In this document: positions 25,335 through 33,699 of the stretch, piece by piece
How the letters are laid out: every line of letters begins with the position of its first letter
How positions within the stretch are numbered: the stretch's first letter is position 1
Source: Nonomuraea aridisoli
Lineage (GTDB): Bacteria; Actinomycetota; Actinomycetes; Streptosporangiales; Streptosporangiaceae
Length of the DNA: 64,000 bases
Reading direction: 5' to 3'
NCBI RefSeq assembly: GCF_003236395.1
Contig: NZ_POUD01000012.1
Coordinates: forward strand, 1 to 64,000
Translations under genes and position numbers: made by a program
The notes under the pieces: generated by a model
Seen by the model: only the letters and a program-made list of their open reading frames with translations
Database searches by the model: none
Told to the model about the DNA's origin: nothing

Positions 25335-27410
25335 TTGCGAGTCCTGGCCGTAGTTCCCGCCCGCGGAGGTTCGGCGGGCGTACCCCTGAAGAACCTCGCC
25401 CTGGTCGGGGGCGTCCCGCTGGTCACCAGGGCGGTGCGCGCCTGTCTGCGCGCCGAACTGGTCGACGAGGTCGTGGTGAGCACCGACCACGCCGGGATCG
25501 CCGAGACCGCCAGGCAGGCCGGCGCCACCGTCGTCGAGCGTCCCGAGGAGCTCAGCGGCCCCACCGCCTCCAGCGAGTCGGCCGTGCTGCACGCGCTCGA
25601 CGCGCTCGGCGCCGACCCCGAGGTGGTCGTGCTGGTGCAGGCCACGAGCGCGTTCATCGACCCGGAGGACCTGACGTCCGCGGTGCGCAAGGTGCTGGAC
25701 GGCGAGGCCGACTCGGTCGTGTCCGGGCTGCCCACGCACGAGTTCCTGTGGACGGCCGCCGGCGCCGGCGTCAACCACGACCCGGCCGTCAGGAAGCGCC
25801 GCCAGGAGCTCGAGCCGCAGTTCCGCGAGAACGGCGCCTTCTACGTCATGCGCACCTCCGGCCTGCGCGAGCACGGCCGCCGCTTCTTCGGCACGATCGC
25901 CGTGCAGCCGGTGCCGCCGCAGCACGCCGTCGAGATCGACCGGCCGGAGGACCTCGAGCTGGTGCGCGCGCTGGCCCCGTTCGTCGACAAGCCCGAGCCG
26001 ATCGACGTGGACGCCGTCGTCACCGACTTCGACGGCGTGCACACCGACGACCGCGCCTACGTCGACTCCGACGGCCGCGAGATGGTCCTGGTCAGCCGCT
26101 CCGACGGGATGGGCGTCTCGCTGCTGAAGCGCTCCGGGGTGAAGGTGCTGGTCATGTCGACCGAGCAGAACCCGGTGGTGGCCGCCCGCGCGCTCAAGCT
26201 CGGCGTGCCGGTGCTGCAGGGGCTGTCCGACAAGCGCACCGCGCTGCGCGAGTGGCTGCGGATCGAGGGCCTCGACCCGGCCCGCGTCGCCTACGTCGGC
26301 AACGACGTCAACGACCTGGGCGCGATGGGCGAGGTCGGCTGGCCGGTGGCCACGCCCGACGCCCACCCGAAGGCGCGCGCCGCGGCCCGCGTGGTGCTGA
26401 CCAGGCCCGGCGGGTCCGGCGCGGTGCGCGAGCTGTGCGACCGCGTGCTGGCCGCCCGTCCCGAGGCGGCCGCGACGCCGGTCGCCACGGCGTCCGGCAC
26501 GGTCACCCCGGCGGCGCCGGTCCGCACCCGGCCCCGCTTCGCGCCGGTCGCGATCGGCGACGTGCTGGTGGGCGACGGCGAGCCGGTGTACGTCATCGGC
26601 GAGATCGGCATCAACCACAACGGCGACCTCGACATCGCCCGCCGCCTCATCGACGTGGCCGCCGACGCCGGCTGCCAGGCGGTCAAGTTCCAGAAGCGCA
26701 CCCCCGCGATCTGCGTGCCCGAGGAGCAGAAGGGCCAGATCCGGCAGACGCCGTGGGGCGAGATGACGTACCTGGAGTACAAGGAGCGCACCGAGTTCGG
26801 CCGCGACGAGTACCGGCAGATCGCGAAATACTGCGACGAGCGCGGCCTGCACTGGTTCGCCTCGCCGTGGGACGTCCCCTCCGTGGAGTTCCTGGAGGAG
26901 ATGGACGTGCTGGTGCACAAGGTGGCCTCGGCCAGCATCGCCGACCACGAGCTGCTGCGCGCCCTGGCCGCCACCGGCAAGCCGATCATCCTGTCGACCG
27001 GCATGTCCACGCTGTCGGAGATCGACCGGGCGGTCGAGATCCTCGGCACCGACAGGCTGATCATGATGCACGCGACGTCCACGTACCCGCTGCCTCCCGA
27101 GGAGGCCAACCTGCGCACGATCACCACGCTCAAGGAGCGCTACGGCGTCCCGGTCGGCTACTCCGGCCACGAGCGCGGCCTGCAGATCTCGCTGGCCGCG
27201 GTCACGCTCGGCGCGGTCACCGTGGAGCGGCACATCACCCTCGACCGCACGATGTGGGGCTCCGACCACGCCGCCTCGTTGGAGCCGTCCGGCCTGGAGC
27301 ACCTGGTACGCGACATCCGCATCATCGAGCAGGCCATGGGCGACGGCGTCAAGCGCGTCTTCCCCGGCGAGGAGGCTCCGAAGGCCCGCCTTCGCCGGGT
27401 GACCGCCTAG
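25335..27410 (+). CDS. Trifunctional CMP-nonulosonate synthetase / HAD phosphatase / NeuB-type synthase
   Basis: About 691 residues in three modules. Residues 1-215 resemble CMP-sialate synthetase (VVPARGGSAGVPLKN, QATSAFIDPED, RENGAFYV, VEIDRPEDLEL). The signature Lys of SKG is Ala here. Residues about 222-385 are a KDO8P-phosphatase-type HAD domain with intact DFDGVHTDD, LSDKRTALREW and VGNDVNDLGAM. A Pro/Ala linker leads to a NeuB-type synthase (about 400-691: GEIGINHNGDLDIA, AVKFQKR, STGMSTLSEID, GYSGHERG, ERHITLD) without a visible C-terminal SAF domain. Predicted work: condense PEP with a hexose or ManNAc 6-phosphate, dephosphorylate, then CMP-activate. TTG 25335 has GAGGAGA 8 bp upstream; ATG 25314 is an alternative. 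The first two modules match the vertebrate CMAS layout. A GT2 gene follows 29 bp on. Confidence 0.88.
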   Translation: MRVLAVVPARGGSAGVPLKNLALVGGVPLVTRAVRACLRAELVDEVVVSTDHAGIAETARQAGATVVERPEELSGPTASSESAVLHALDALGADPEVVVLVQATSAFIDPEDLTSAVRKVLDGEADSVVSGLPTHEFLWTAAGAGVNHDPAVRKRRQELEPQFRENGAFYVMRTSGLREHGRRFFGTIAVQPVPPQHAVEIDRPEDLELVRALAPFVDKPEPIDVDAVVTDFDGVHTDDRAYVDSDGREMVLVSRSDGMGVSLLKRSGVKVLVMSTEQNPVVAARALKLGVPVLQGLSDKRTALREWLRIEGLDPARVAYVGNDVNDLGAMGEVGWPVATPDAHPKARAAARVVLTRPGGSGAVRELCDRVLAARPEAAATPVATASGTVTPAAPVRTRPRFAPVAIGDVLVGDGEPVYVIGEIGINHNGDLDIARRLIDVAADAGCQAVKFQKRTPAICVPEEQKGQIRQTPWGEMTYLEYKERTEFGRDEYRQIAKYCDERGLHWFASPWDVPSVEFLEEMDVLVHKVASASIADHELLRALAATGKPIILSTGMSTLSEIDRAVEILGTDRLIMMHATSTYPLPPEEANLRTITTLKERYGVPVGYSGHERGLQISLAAVTLGAVTVERHITLDRTMWGSDHAASLEPSGLEHLVRDIRIIEQAMGDGVKRVFPGEEAPKARLRRVTA

Positions 27411-27439
27411 TCACGTCGTAACCCCTGGAGAAACCTACC

Positions 27440-28420
27440 TTGACCACCCTCTCGGTCGTCGTGCCGGTGCGGGACGGCGAGCGCTACATCGCCGACGCGC
27501 TCACCTCGCTGTGCCGCAACGCCCGGCACGACTTCGAGTTCATCGTCGTGGACGACGGGTCCGTGGACGGCACCGGCGAGGTCATCGCCGACTTCGCCGG
27601 TGACCTGCCCGGTCTGACCGTGGTGCGCAACCCCTCCCCCGTGGGGCTGGCGGACGCGCGCAACGCGGGCCTGTCGGCCGCGACCGGCCGGTACGTCACG
27701 TTCATGGACGGCGACGACTGGCTCGCCCCCGGTTACCTGACACGGCTCGTCGAGGCCATCGACGGGCTCGGCTGCGACTTCGTCCGCGCCGACCACGTGC
27801 AGGTCGAGGGCCGCAAGCGGGTCGTGCACCGCGCCCCGGCGGCGCGGCGCGGCGCGGTGCTCGACCCCCGCGACGCCATCCTGCCCGCCGACGTGCGCAC
27901 CATGGTGGACTACCCGTACGCCTGGGCGGGGATCTACCGGCGCTCGCTCGGCGACCTGCTGTGTTTCCCCGGCTCGCTGCACACGGCCGAGGACCGGCCG
28001 TGGATCTGGCGGCTGCACCAGGAGGCCGCCTCGTTCGCGGTGGTGTCGATGGCCGGGGTGTTCTACCGGCGGTTGGTCGCGGGGTCGCTCACCCAGGTGG
28101 GCGACGAGCGCCAGCTGCACTTCTTCGACGCCTTCGAGCTGGTCTTCAAGGACGTGGACCCGCGCTTCCTGCCCAAGGCGGTGCGGAACTTCTGCGCGCT
28201 GCTCGCCCACCACCTGGAGCTCGGCGACCGGTTCACGCCGGAGCTGCGCGCCGCCTTCGAGGAGCGCGGCGCGCAGATGGTGCGCGCGCTGCCGGCGGAG
28301 CTGGTGGCCGACTCGGTCGCGCGGATGCCCGTCGAACGTGCGGACGCGTTGCGGCCGCTGCTGCCCGACCTGCCCCCCAGCCCGCATGTCCGGGTCCGCC
28401 GGGACCGGGAGGAGACGTAA
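27440..28420 (+). CDS. GT2-family glycosyltransferase
   Basis: 326 residues. A GT-A fold opens with LSVVVPVRDGERYIADAL, followed by IVVDDGSVDGTGEV, the ADARNAGLSAATGRY region and the DxD-type FMDGDDWLAP. A helical C-terminal part follows with AEDRPWIWRLHQEA, typical of wall or teichoic-acid-type GT2 enzymes. It transfers a nucleotide-activated sugar onto a polymer or lipid acceptor in the cytoplasm. The TTG start has CTGGAG 9 bp upstream, the same arrangement as the preceding gene. The TAA abuts the next gene's ATG, so all three plus-strand genes form one operon. Confidence 0.9.
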   Translation: MTTLSVVVPVRDGERYIADALTSLCRNARHDFEFIVVDDGSVDGTGEVIADFAGDLPGLTVVRNPSPVGLADARNAGLSAATGRYVTFMDGDDWLAPGYLTRLVEAIDGLGCDFVRADHVQVEGRKRVVHRAPAARRGAVLDPRDAILPADVRTMVDYPYAWAGIYRRSLGDLLCFPGSLHTAEDRPWIWRLHQEAASFAVVSMAGVFYRRLVAGSLTQVGDERQLHFFDAFELVFKDVDPRFLPKAVRNFCALLAHHLELGDRFTPELRAAFEERGAQMVRALPAELVADSVARMPVERADALRPLLPDLPPSPHVRVRRDREET

Positions 28421-29686
28421 ATGAAGGTCTTCTACGCCTCGACGTTGTTCGGGGTGATGTCGCTGGCGGCCGCCATCGACGACGGACGGTTCGGCGACGG
28501 CCGCCGCGTGCTGATCGTGTCGAACAACGCGACCGTCCCCGAGGTGGCGACGCCGCTGGAGCAGACCCCCGGCTTCGCCGTGCTGCGCTCGCGCTTCGAC
28601 GAGGTGCGATCCTGGAACGAGCTCATCGCGCCGCTCCACCCGTCGGACTGGCGGGCGCGCGTCATCGAGGTGCCGATGATCGAGCGGCTGCTGCGCTCGG
28701 TGTGGGCGCTGGAGGACGTCGAGGAGCTGGTGCTGGAGTCGATCGCGGTGGCGCCGGCCCGCACGATCGCGGGGCTGGTGCGCGACTGCCCGATCTCGGT
28801 CTACTCCGACGGGCTGATGAGCTACGGCCCCACCCGTGACCCGCTGCCCCTCGAGATCTTCCGCCGCGTCGAGCGGCTCCTGCACCTGGGCCTCGTGCCG
28901 GACCTGACGCCGCTGCTGCTCAGCGAGTACGGCGTCGCCCCCGAGGTGCTGCCCGCCGAACGGTTCCTGGCGATCGTGCACGAGGTCACCGCGACCGCCC
29001 CCGACATGCTGGCCGGGCAGGCGCTCATCCTCGGCCAGTACCTGTCGGCGCTCGACATCGTGACGCCGGAGGAGGAGGCCGGGCTGCACGAGACGATGCT
29101 CGGGGCGCTGGCCGCCCGCGGCTACACCAGCGTCGTCTTCAAGCCGCACCCGGCCGCCGGGCGCCGGCACGCGCAGCTCATGCGGGCGGCGGCCGACCGG
29201 ATCGGGGTGCGGCTGGCGGTGGCCGGGGAGAGCGTGCCGGCCGAGGTGTGCTTCGCCGCGCTGCGGCCCGAGCTGGTCACCGGCTGCTTCTCGACCGCGC
29301 TGGTGACGGCCCAGCGCTTCTTCGGGCTGCCGGTGGCCTCGTACGGCACCGAGCTGGTGCTGGAGCGGCTGACGCCGTACGAGAACAGCAACCGGATCCC
29401 GGTCACGATCGTCGACGCCCTGCTGCCCCGGCTGTCGGCCGAGGGGCACATCGACCGGCCGCCGGCCGTGGACCTGCCCGCGCTCGTACGCGCGGTCGGC
29501 TACTGCATGCAGGCCGACGCCTACCCGGACCTGCGGCCGGCGGAGATCGCGTTCGATCCGCGCTACTTCAAGCGCAAGCGCCTGGAGGCGCTCGGCTTCG
29601 CCGTCCCGGCGGCGGCCAAGGCCGAGCCGAAGCCCAAGCCCGGCGCGCTCACCAGGATCGGCAGGAAGCTCAGGTCAGCGCTTTGA
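28421..29686 (+). CDS. Polysialyltransferase-family glycosyltransferase
   Basis: 421 residues resembling the bacterial alpha-2,8-polysialyltransferase family (GT-B-like). Visible motifs are an SDG turn (ISVYSDGLMSYGP) in the place of the (D/E)(D/E)G motif, the HP motif (VVFKPHPAAGRR) and a Ser/Thr switch (GCFSTALVTAQR). These are the nucleotide- and acceptor-binding signatures of CMP-sialate-using enzymes. The C-terminal tail is basic (KAEPKPKPGALTRIGRKLRSAL), perhaps for membrane contact. It starts immediately after the GT2 stop. It would polymerise or transfer the CMP-nonulosonate made two genes upstream. Its last 17 bp overlap the convergent glycosyltransferase gene. Confidence 0.82.
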   Translation: MKVFYASTLFGVMSLAAAIDDGRFGDGRRVLIVSNNATVPEVATPLEQTPGFAVLRSRFDEVRSWNELIAPLHPSDWRARVIEVPMIERLLRSVWALEDVEELVLESIAVAPARTIAGLVRDCPISVYSDGLMSYGPTRDPLPLEIFRRVERLLHLGLVPDLTPLLLSEYGVAPEVLPAERFLAIVHEVTATAPDMLAGQALILGQYLSALDIVTPEEEAGLHETMLGALAARGYTSVVFKPHPAAGRRHAQLMRAAADRIGVRLAVAGESVPAEVCFAALRPELVTGCFSTALVTAQRFFGLPVASYGTELVLERLTPYENSNRIPVTIVDALLPRLSAEGHIDRPPAVDLPALVRAVGYCMQADAYPDLRPAEIAFDPRYFKRKRLEALGFAVPAAAKAEPKPKPGALTRIGRKLRSAL

Positions 29687-30851
29687 GGTAGCGGCGCACG
29701 CGGCGCTTGGCCCGGTATCCCACCCGCAACATCTTCGGCGGGACCTCCACCCGGAGCCGGGCCCTGCGTCGCGCGCCCGCGTGCTCGGGCCCGTCGAGCA
29801 GCGACCTGGCCGGCGTGCGCGAGTGGGAGATCACCAGTCCGTTGAGCAGCCCCGTCCAGTCGCTGCGCTCGGCGGGGTGGAAGTAGTTGGCGGCGCACCA
29901 GGCCGGCGAGGCGGTGTGGAACCTGCCGGCGGCCAGGTCGTCGAGGGTGCCGAGCAGGCCGCTGTCCTCGAAGACCAGGTTGATCATCTCGGCGTTCACG
30001 CCGAAGTCGCCGAGCACCAGCGTCGGCACGCCGAGCGCGATCGCCTCCAGCGCGGCCGTGGAGCTGACCGTGACGAACCCGGCCGCCCGCGTGAGCTGGT
30101 CGTGCATCGACCCGGTGGCGAACTCCACCCGGCCCGGCTCGCCCATCTCCCGCCACAGCCGCTGGTAGTGGAAGCGTTCCTTGTGGGTCTGGCGCTCGTC
30201 CTCCAGGGCGCGCAGCTTGACCACGACGTCGAGGTCGGGGCGGGCGGCGGCCAGGTCGGCGAGCACGCGCAGGATGCTCTCGCGCTGCTCGCGCTGGCGC
30301 GGCACCTTGGCCTGGGTGGCGAACACCACCCGGTCGCCACCGCGCGCCGGCGCCTCGAAGGCGGGGCCCGCGGGACGCAGGAACGGCAGCCGGGCCAGGC
30401 CCACCGCCCCTCCCCCGCCGAGCCGGGCGGCGATCTCGGAGAACTCCGCCACCTCGCGCTCGCTGTGCACCACGAACAGGTCGCAGCCGCTGCGGAACAA
30501 CCACGCCTTCTCCGTCGCGGGCACCGAGATGCCGGGCAGCCCGCTGACGAACACCGGCCGCGGCCGGAGATCGGCCAGCACCTCGGCCACCAGGATGTCC
30601 ACGACCGGGCCCGTGCAGGCCACGAGGATCACGTCGGGCCTGGTCCGTTCGGCCAGCCGCCGCACGGAACGGGCCGACAACACGGGCGGCGCCGGGCGCC
30701 CCTGCACGGCGGCGGCGATCTGCTCCCCCGAGGGGGCGATCGGCGTGCGCACCACGGCCAGCTCCGTCACGCAGCCCGGGGGCAGGTCACCGAGCAGGCA
30801 GGCCGCCCACTTCAAGTACGAGTCGGAGTCGGCGACCGCCAGCACTCTCAC
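29670..30851 (-). CDS. Putative glycosyltransferase (DUF6716-like)
   Basis: About 393 residues. The N-terminus RVLAVADSDSYLKWAACLL and a C-terminal GT-B-like signature (VSSTAALEAIALGVPTLVLGDFGVNAEMI) recall capsule-type glycosyltransferases and the family NCBI names DUF6716 putative glycosyltransferase. KAWLFRSGCDLFVVHSERE and FATQAKVPRQREQR lie between. GTG 30851 overlaps the upstream stop as GTGA, fixing the start and showing coupling to the GT52-like gene. A very basic tail (RAKRRVRRYLKALT) suggests membrane association. Sugar donor and acceptor are unknown; context says nonulosonate glycoconjugate. Confidence 0.78.
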   Translation of the reverse strand: MRVLAVADSDSYLKWAACLLGDLPPGCVTELAVVRTPIAPSGEQIAAAVQGRPAPPVLSARSVRRLAERTRPDVILVACTGPVVDILVAEVLADLRPRPVFVSGLPGISVPATEKAWLFRSGCDLFVVHSEREVAEFSEIAARLGGGGAVGLARLPFLRPAGPAFEAPARGGDRVVFATQAKVPRQREQRESILRVLADLAAARPDLDVVVKLRALEDERQTHKERFHYQRLWREMGEPGRVEFATGSMHDQLTRAAGFVTVSSTAALEAIALGVPTLVLGDFGVNAEMINLVFEDSGLLGTLDDLAAGRFHTASPAWCAANYFHPAERSDWTGLLNGLVISHSRTPARSLLDGPEHAGARRRARLRVEVPPKMLRVGYRAKRRVRRYLKALT

Positions 30852-31792
30852 CCAGACACTCCAGTCAAATGCGATCGCAGGGCGGGGGCCGCCCTGCTGG
30901 TCCACCAGTCATCGGGAACGTCCACGGGCTCGACGGCGACGCCGCGCGGGCTGAGCAGCACCCGCAGCGAGGTGATCGCGGTCGAGGGCAGGCTGAGCAC
31001 GCGCTGCCCGGCGTCGAGGCCGCGCAGCGTCAGCTCGGCGGGCGCGCCGGCGTCGTGGACGGTGATGCCGGGACGCTCCCGGATCAGCGCGACGTCCACG
31101 GGGTCCTCGCGGCGGTGCGGGTAGTACGCCAGCGGCTCGCGCGCGGCCAGGTCGGTCAGCCAGCGCAGGTAATGGTCGCGGTGCACCAGGCCGTTGCGGA
31201 CGAGCGAGGTGCCGAGCACGACCGTGCGCTCGGCAGGGCCTTCGGCGCTCGGCGGCTGGGCGCGCAACCAGGCGAAGTCGTGCCGGACGAGCTCGACGCC
31301 GGCCCGGCGGACGGCCGCCTCCAGCTCGGCCTCCACCGGCAGGGCGGTGAAGACCGACACCCTGCTCGCGCGCAGCCGCAGCGCGGCGGCCAGGCCCAGC
31401 GCGGCGCGCATCCGGCTGGCTTCGGCGCGGGCGCGCAGCAGCGGCCGGTACGGGCCGTCCGCGATCAGCTCCAGCAGCCGCAGCGTGGCCAGCCCGTCGT
31501 CCACGATGACGACACGGCCGGGCCTGGACAGCAGCCAGCGCAGCTGGACCCGGCCGGAGAAGGCGTCGCCGAAGGCCTGCACGTGCCGGGGCATGCGCTC
31601 GCGCGGCTCGGTCAGCACCAGTCCCTCGGGCAGCCCGAGGCGGCGCAGCTCACGCCGCGTGGCCTTCAGAGGGCGCAGGCCCGCGCGCGGCACGATGGCC
31701 GTCACGGGGCCGAGCACCCCGGCATGGTGGGCCTCGACGGCGCACAGCATCTGGAGCGGGGACTCCACCCAGGCCGACGCCTGTTCGACCAC
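30848..31792 (-). CDS. GT52-like putative sialyltransferase-related protein
   Basis: 314 residues. The opening WVESPLQMLCAVEAHHA matches the ESP(F/L)QL start of GT52/polysialyltransferase-type enzymes. The (D/E)(D/E)G motif appears as VIVDDGLATL, the HP-type motif as AYYPHRREDPVD, and the Ser/Thr motif as LSLPSTAITSLR. No membrane helix is seen. Divergence is high, so the family call rests on these spaced motifs. It is translationally coupled to the DUF6716-like gene, and the pair faces the CMP-nonulosonate operon tail-to-tail. A CMP-nonulosonate transferase is the favoured reading. Confidence 0.7.
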   Translation of the reverse strand: MVEQASAWVESPLQMLCAVEAHHAGVLGPVTAIVPRAGLRPLKATRRELRRLGLPEGLVLTEPRERMPRHVQAFGDAFSGRVQLRWLLSRPGRVVIVDDGLATLRLLELIADGPYRPLLRARAEASRMRAALGLAAALRLRASRVSVFTALPVEAELEAAVRRAGVELVRHDFAWLRAQPPSAEGPAERTVVLGTSLVRNGLVHRDHYLRWLTDLAAREPLAYYPHRREDPVDVALIRERPGITVHDAGAPAELTLRGLDAGQRVLSLPSTAITSLRVLLSPRGVAVEPVDVPDDWWTSRAAPALRSHLTGVSG

Positions 31793-31884
31793 TCCTGCCC
31801 TCCAGTCGATGGCCCGTTCACGACCGCTTCAAGGTAGCCCCACCGCCTTAAGCGGCCAGAAACGCGACGTGAACAATGGAGGGT

Positions 31885-32706
31885 ATGAATTCGCTGCTGC
31901 TGAACACCGACGGCGTCCAGATCCCGCAGCTGGGCTACGGCGTCTGGCAGGTCCCCGCCGACGAGGCCGAGCACGCCGTCGGCCTCGCCCTTCAGGCCGG
32001 CTACCGGCACGTCGACACCGCCGCCGCCTACGGCAACGAGGAGGGCGTCGGTCGCGCGGTGCGCGCGTGCGGGCGGCCGCGCGAGAAGGTGTTCGTCACG
32101 ACGAAGCTGTGGAACTCCGACCACGACCGGGCCGAGGCAGCCTTCGACGAGAGCCTGGAACGGCTCGGCCTCGACTACGTCGATCTCTTCCTCATCCACT
32201 GGCCGGTGCCGGCCCAGGACAAGTACGTCCAGGCCTGGCGGGCCCTGGAGAAGATCTACCGTGACGGGCGCGCCAGGGCCATCGGGACCTCCAACTTCAC
32301 GATCGAGACCCTCACCCGGCTCATGAACGAGACGGACATCACGCCGTCCATCAACCAGATCGAGCTCCACCCGTACTTCCAGCAGCGCGAGATGCGGGCC
32401 TTCCAGGAGGCCAACGGCATCCTGACGGAGGCGTGGAGCCCGCTCGGCTCGGGCCGCGGATTGCTGGCGGACCCGGCACTGGAGGTGCTGTCGCGCAAGT
32501 GCGGCAGGACCCCCGCGCAGATCGTGATCCGCTGGCACCTGCAGCTGGGCCACGTCGTCATCCCCAAGTCCGTGACCCCCGCCCGGATCAAGGAGAACAT
32601 CGGCGTCTTCGACTTCGTCCTCGACCAGGAGGACATGGCCGTCATCAGCGCGATGAACCGCGGTCAGCGCCTCGGGGCCGATCCCGGCACCTTCAACATG
32701 ACCTGA
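31885..32706 (+). CDS. Aldo/keto reductase (2,5-diketogluconate reductase-like)
   Basis: 273-residue NADPH-dependent reductase with a TIM-barrel fold. The catalytic tetrad is visible: Asp and Tyr in YRHVDTAAAYGNEEG, Lys in VTTKLWNSD, His in LIHWPVP. The cofactor loop IPKSVTPARIKEN is canonical for AKR5-type enzymes that reduce keto-sugars and small aldehydes. ATG 31885 has GGAGGG just upstream. It is divergent from the GT52-like gene. A Gfo/Idh/MocA gene follows 27 bp on, so the two probably form an operon. Confidence 0.92.
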   Translation: MNSLLLNTDGVQIPQLGYGVWQVPADEAEHAVGLALQAGYRHVDTAAAYGNEEGVGRAVRACGRPREKVFVTTKLWNSDHDRAEAAFDESLERLGLDYVDLFLIHWPVPAQDKYVQAWRALEKIYRDGRARAIGTSNFTIETLTRLMNETDITPSINQIELHPYFQQREMRAFQEANGILTEAWSPLGSGRGLLADPALEVLSRKCGRTPAQIVIRWHLQLGHVVIPKSVTPARIKENIGVFDFVLDQEDMAVISAMNRGQRLGADPGTFNMT

Positions 32707-32733
32707 TTTTTACCTCAGGATACGATTTCCCGC

Positions 32734-33687
32734 GTGCGAGACTTCACGTGGGGAATTGCGGCGACCGGCGGCATCGCCCGCACCGTGGGCGCGGCCATCG
32801 TGGCGGAGCCGGGGATGCGGGTGGCCGCCGTAGGCTCCCGCGACCTCGGGCGTGCCCAGGCCCTGGCCGCCGAGCTGGGGGCGGAGTCGGCGTACGGCTC
32901 CTACGAGCAGCTCTGCGCCGACCCGAACGTCGACGCGATCTACGTGGCGACGCCCCACGCCCAGCACCTGCAGGTGGCGGAGGCCGCGATCGCGGCGGGC
33001 AAGGCCGTGCTCTGCGAGAAGCCCCTGGCCGCCACCCTCGACGACGCCGAGAAGATGGTGCGCCTGGCCCGTGAGGCCGGTGTGTTCCTGATGGAGGCGA
33101 TGTGGATGAGGTTCAACCCCCTCGTCCAGCGCCTCGCCGCCGACCCTCGCTTCGGCGAGATCCGCTCGGTGCAGGCGAGCTTCGGGTTCACGCTGCCGTA
33201 CGACCCCGCGCACCGGTTGTGGGCGCCTGAGCTGGGCGGCGGCGCCCTGCTCGACCTCGGGATCTACCCCTTCGGGCTGGCCCAGGTGCTCATGGGCATG
33301 CCCACGGGGCTGCACGTCACCGGCTCCCTCGCCCCCAGCGGCGTTGACGCGGAGGCCGCCGGCGTATTGCTCTACCCCGGCGGCCGACACGCTCTCGTGG
33401 CCACCTCGTTGCTCGGGAATTACCCGAACCAGGCGTGTGTTGTGGGTACGCGAATGCGGGCGGACATCCCGGCTCCCTTCTGGGCGCCACAACGGATCGT
33501 CCTCTCCGGCCCCGACATGGAGCCGGAGGAGCACGTGCTCGATCCGGCGGACAACGGTTACGCCGGTGAGCTGCGCGAAGTCCGCGCCGCGACGGCCGAG
33601 GGCAGGACCGAATCCTCGATCATGCCCCTTGACGAATCCCTGGCCATGCTGGGGCTTCTGGCCGAGGCCCGCAGGCAGCTCGCCTGA
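32734..33687 (+). CDS. Gfo/Idh/MocA-family oxidoreductase
   Basis: 317-residue NAD(P)-dependent sugar dehydrogenase family member. An N-terminal Rossmann domain (GIAATGGIARTVGAAIV) is followed by the diagnostic CEKPLAATL with the catalytic Lys, then LMEAMWMRFNP of the dihydrodiol/xylose dehydrogenase-like branch, and GGGALLDLGIYPFGLA. It oxidises a cyclic polyol or sugar. The GTG start at 32734 is the only one giving an intact Rossmann strand. A decayed copy of its 3' part lies immediately downstream (33700-33953). Confidence 0.9.
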   Translation: MRDFTWGIAATGGIARTVGAAIVAEPGMRVAAVGSRDLGRAQALAAELGAESAYGSYEQLCADPNVDAIYVATPHAQHLQVAEAAIAAGKAVLCEKPLAATLDDAEKMVRLAREAGVFLMEAMWMRFNPLVQRLAADPRFGEIRSVQASFGFTLPYDPAHRLWAPELGGGALLDLGIYPFGLAQVLMGMPTGLHVTGSLAPSGVDAEAAGVLLYPGGRHALVATSLLGNYPNQACVVGTRMRADIPAPFWAPQRIVLSGPDMEPEEHVLDPADNGYAGELREVRAATAEGRTESSIMPLDESLAMLGLLAEARRQLA

Positions 33688-33699
33688 CGGGCGCTCCAT

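Noticed and set aside
25293..27302. Long minus-strand open frame opposite the fusion enzyme
   Set aside because: Antisense shadow: His/Val/Asp/Arg-rich low-complexity product, while the plus strand holds clear conserved motifs in three domains.
25335..27410. Reading the sialic-type genes as a sialic acid catabolic locus
   Set aside because: NeuA- and NeuB-type domains are biosynthetic; no lyase, epimerase or sialic acid transporter is present.
25335..27410. The fusion as an artefact of a missed stop between separate genes
   Set aside because: The frame is continuous through Pro/Ala linkers typical of domain junctions, and no start or ribosome binding site is seen at either junction.
27407..29449. 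Long minus-strand open frame opposite the GT2 and polysialyltransferase-like genes
   Set aside because: Shadow of two motif-rich genes; no start context or domain.
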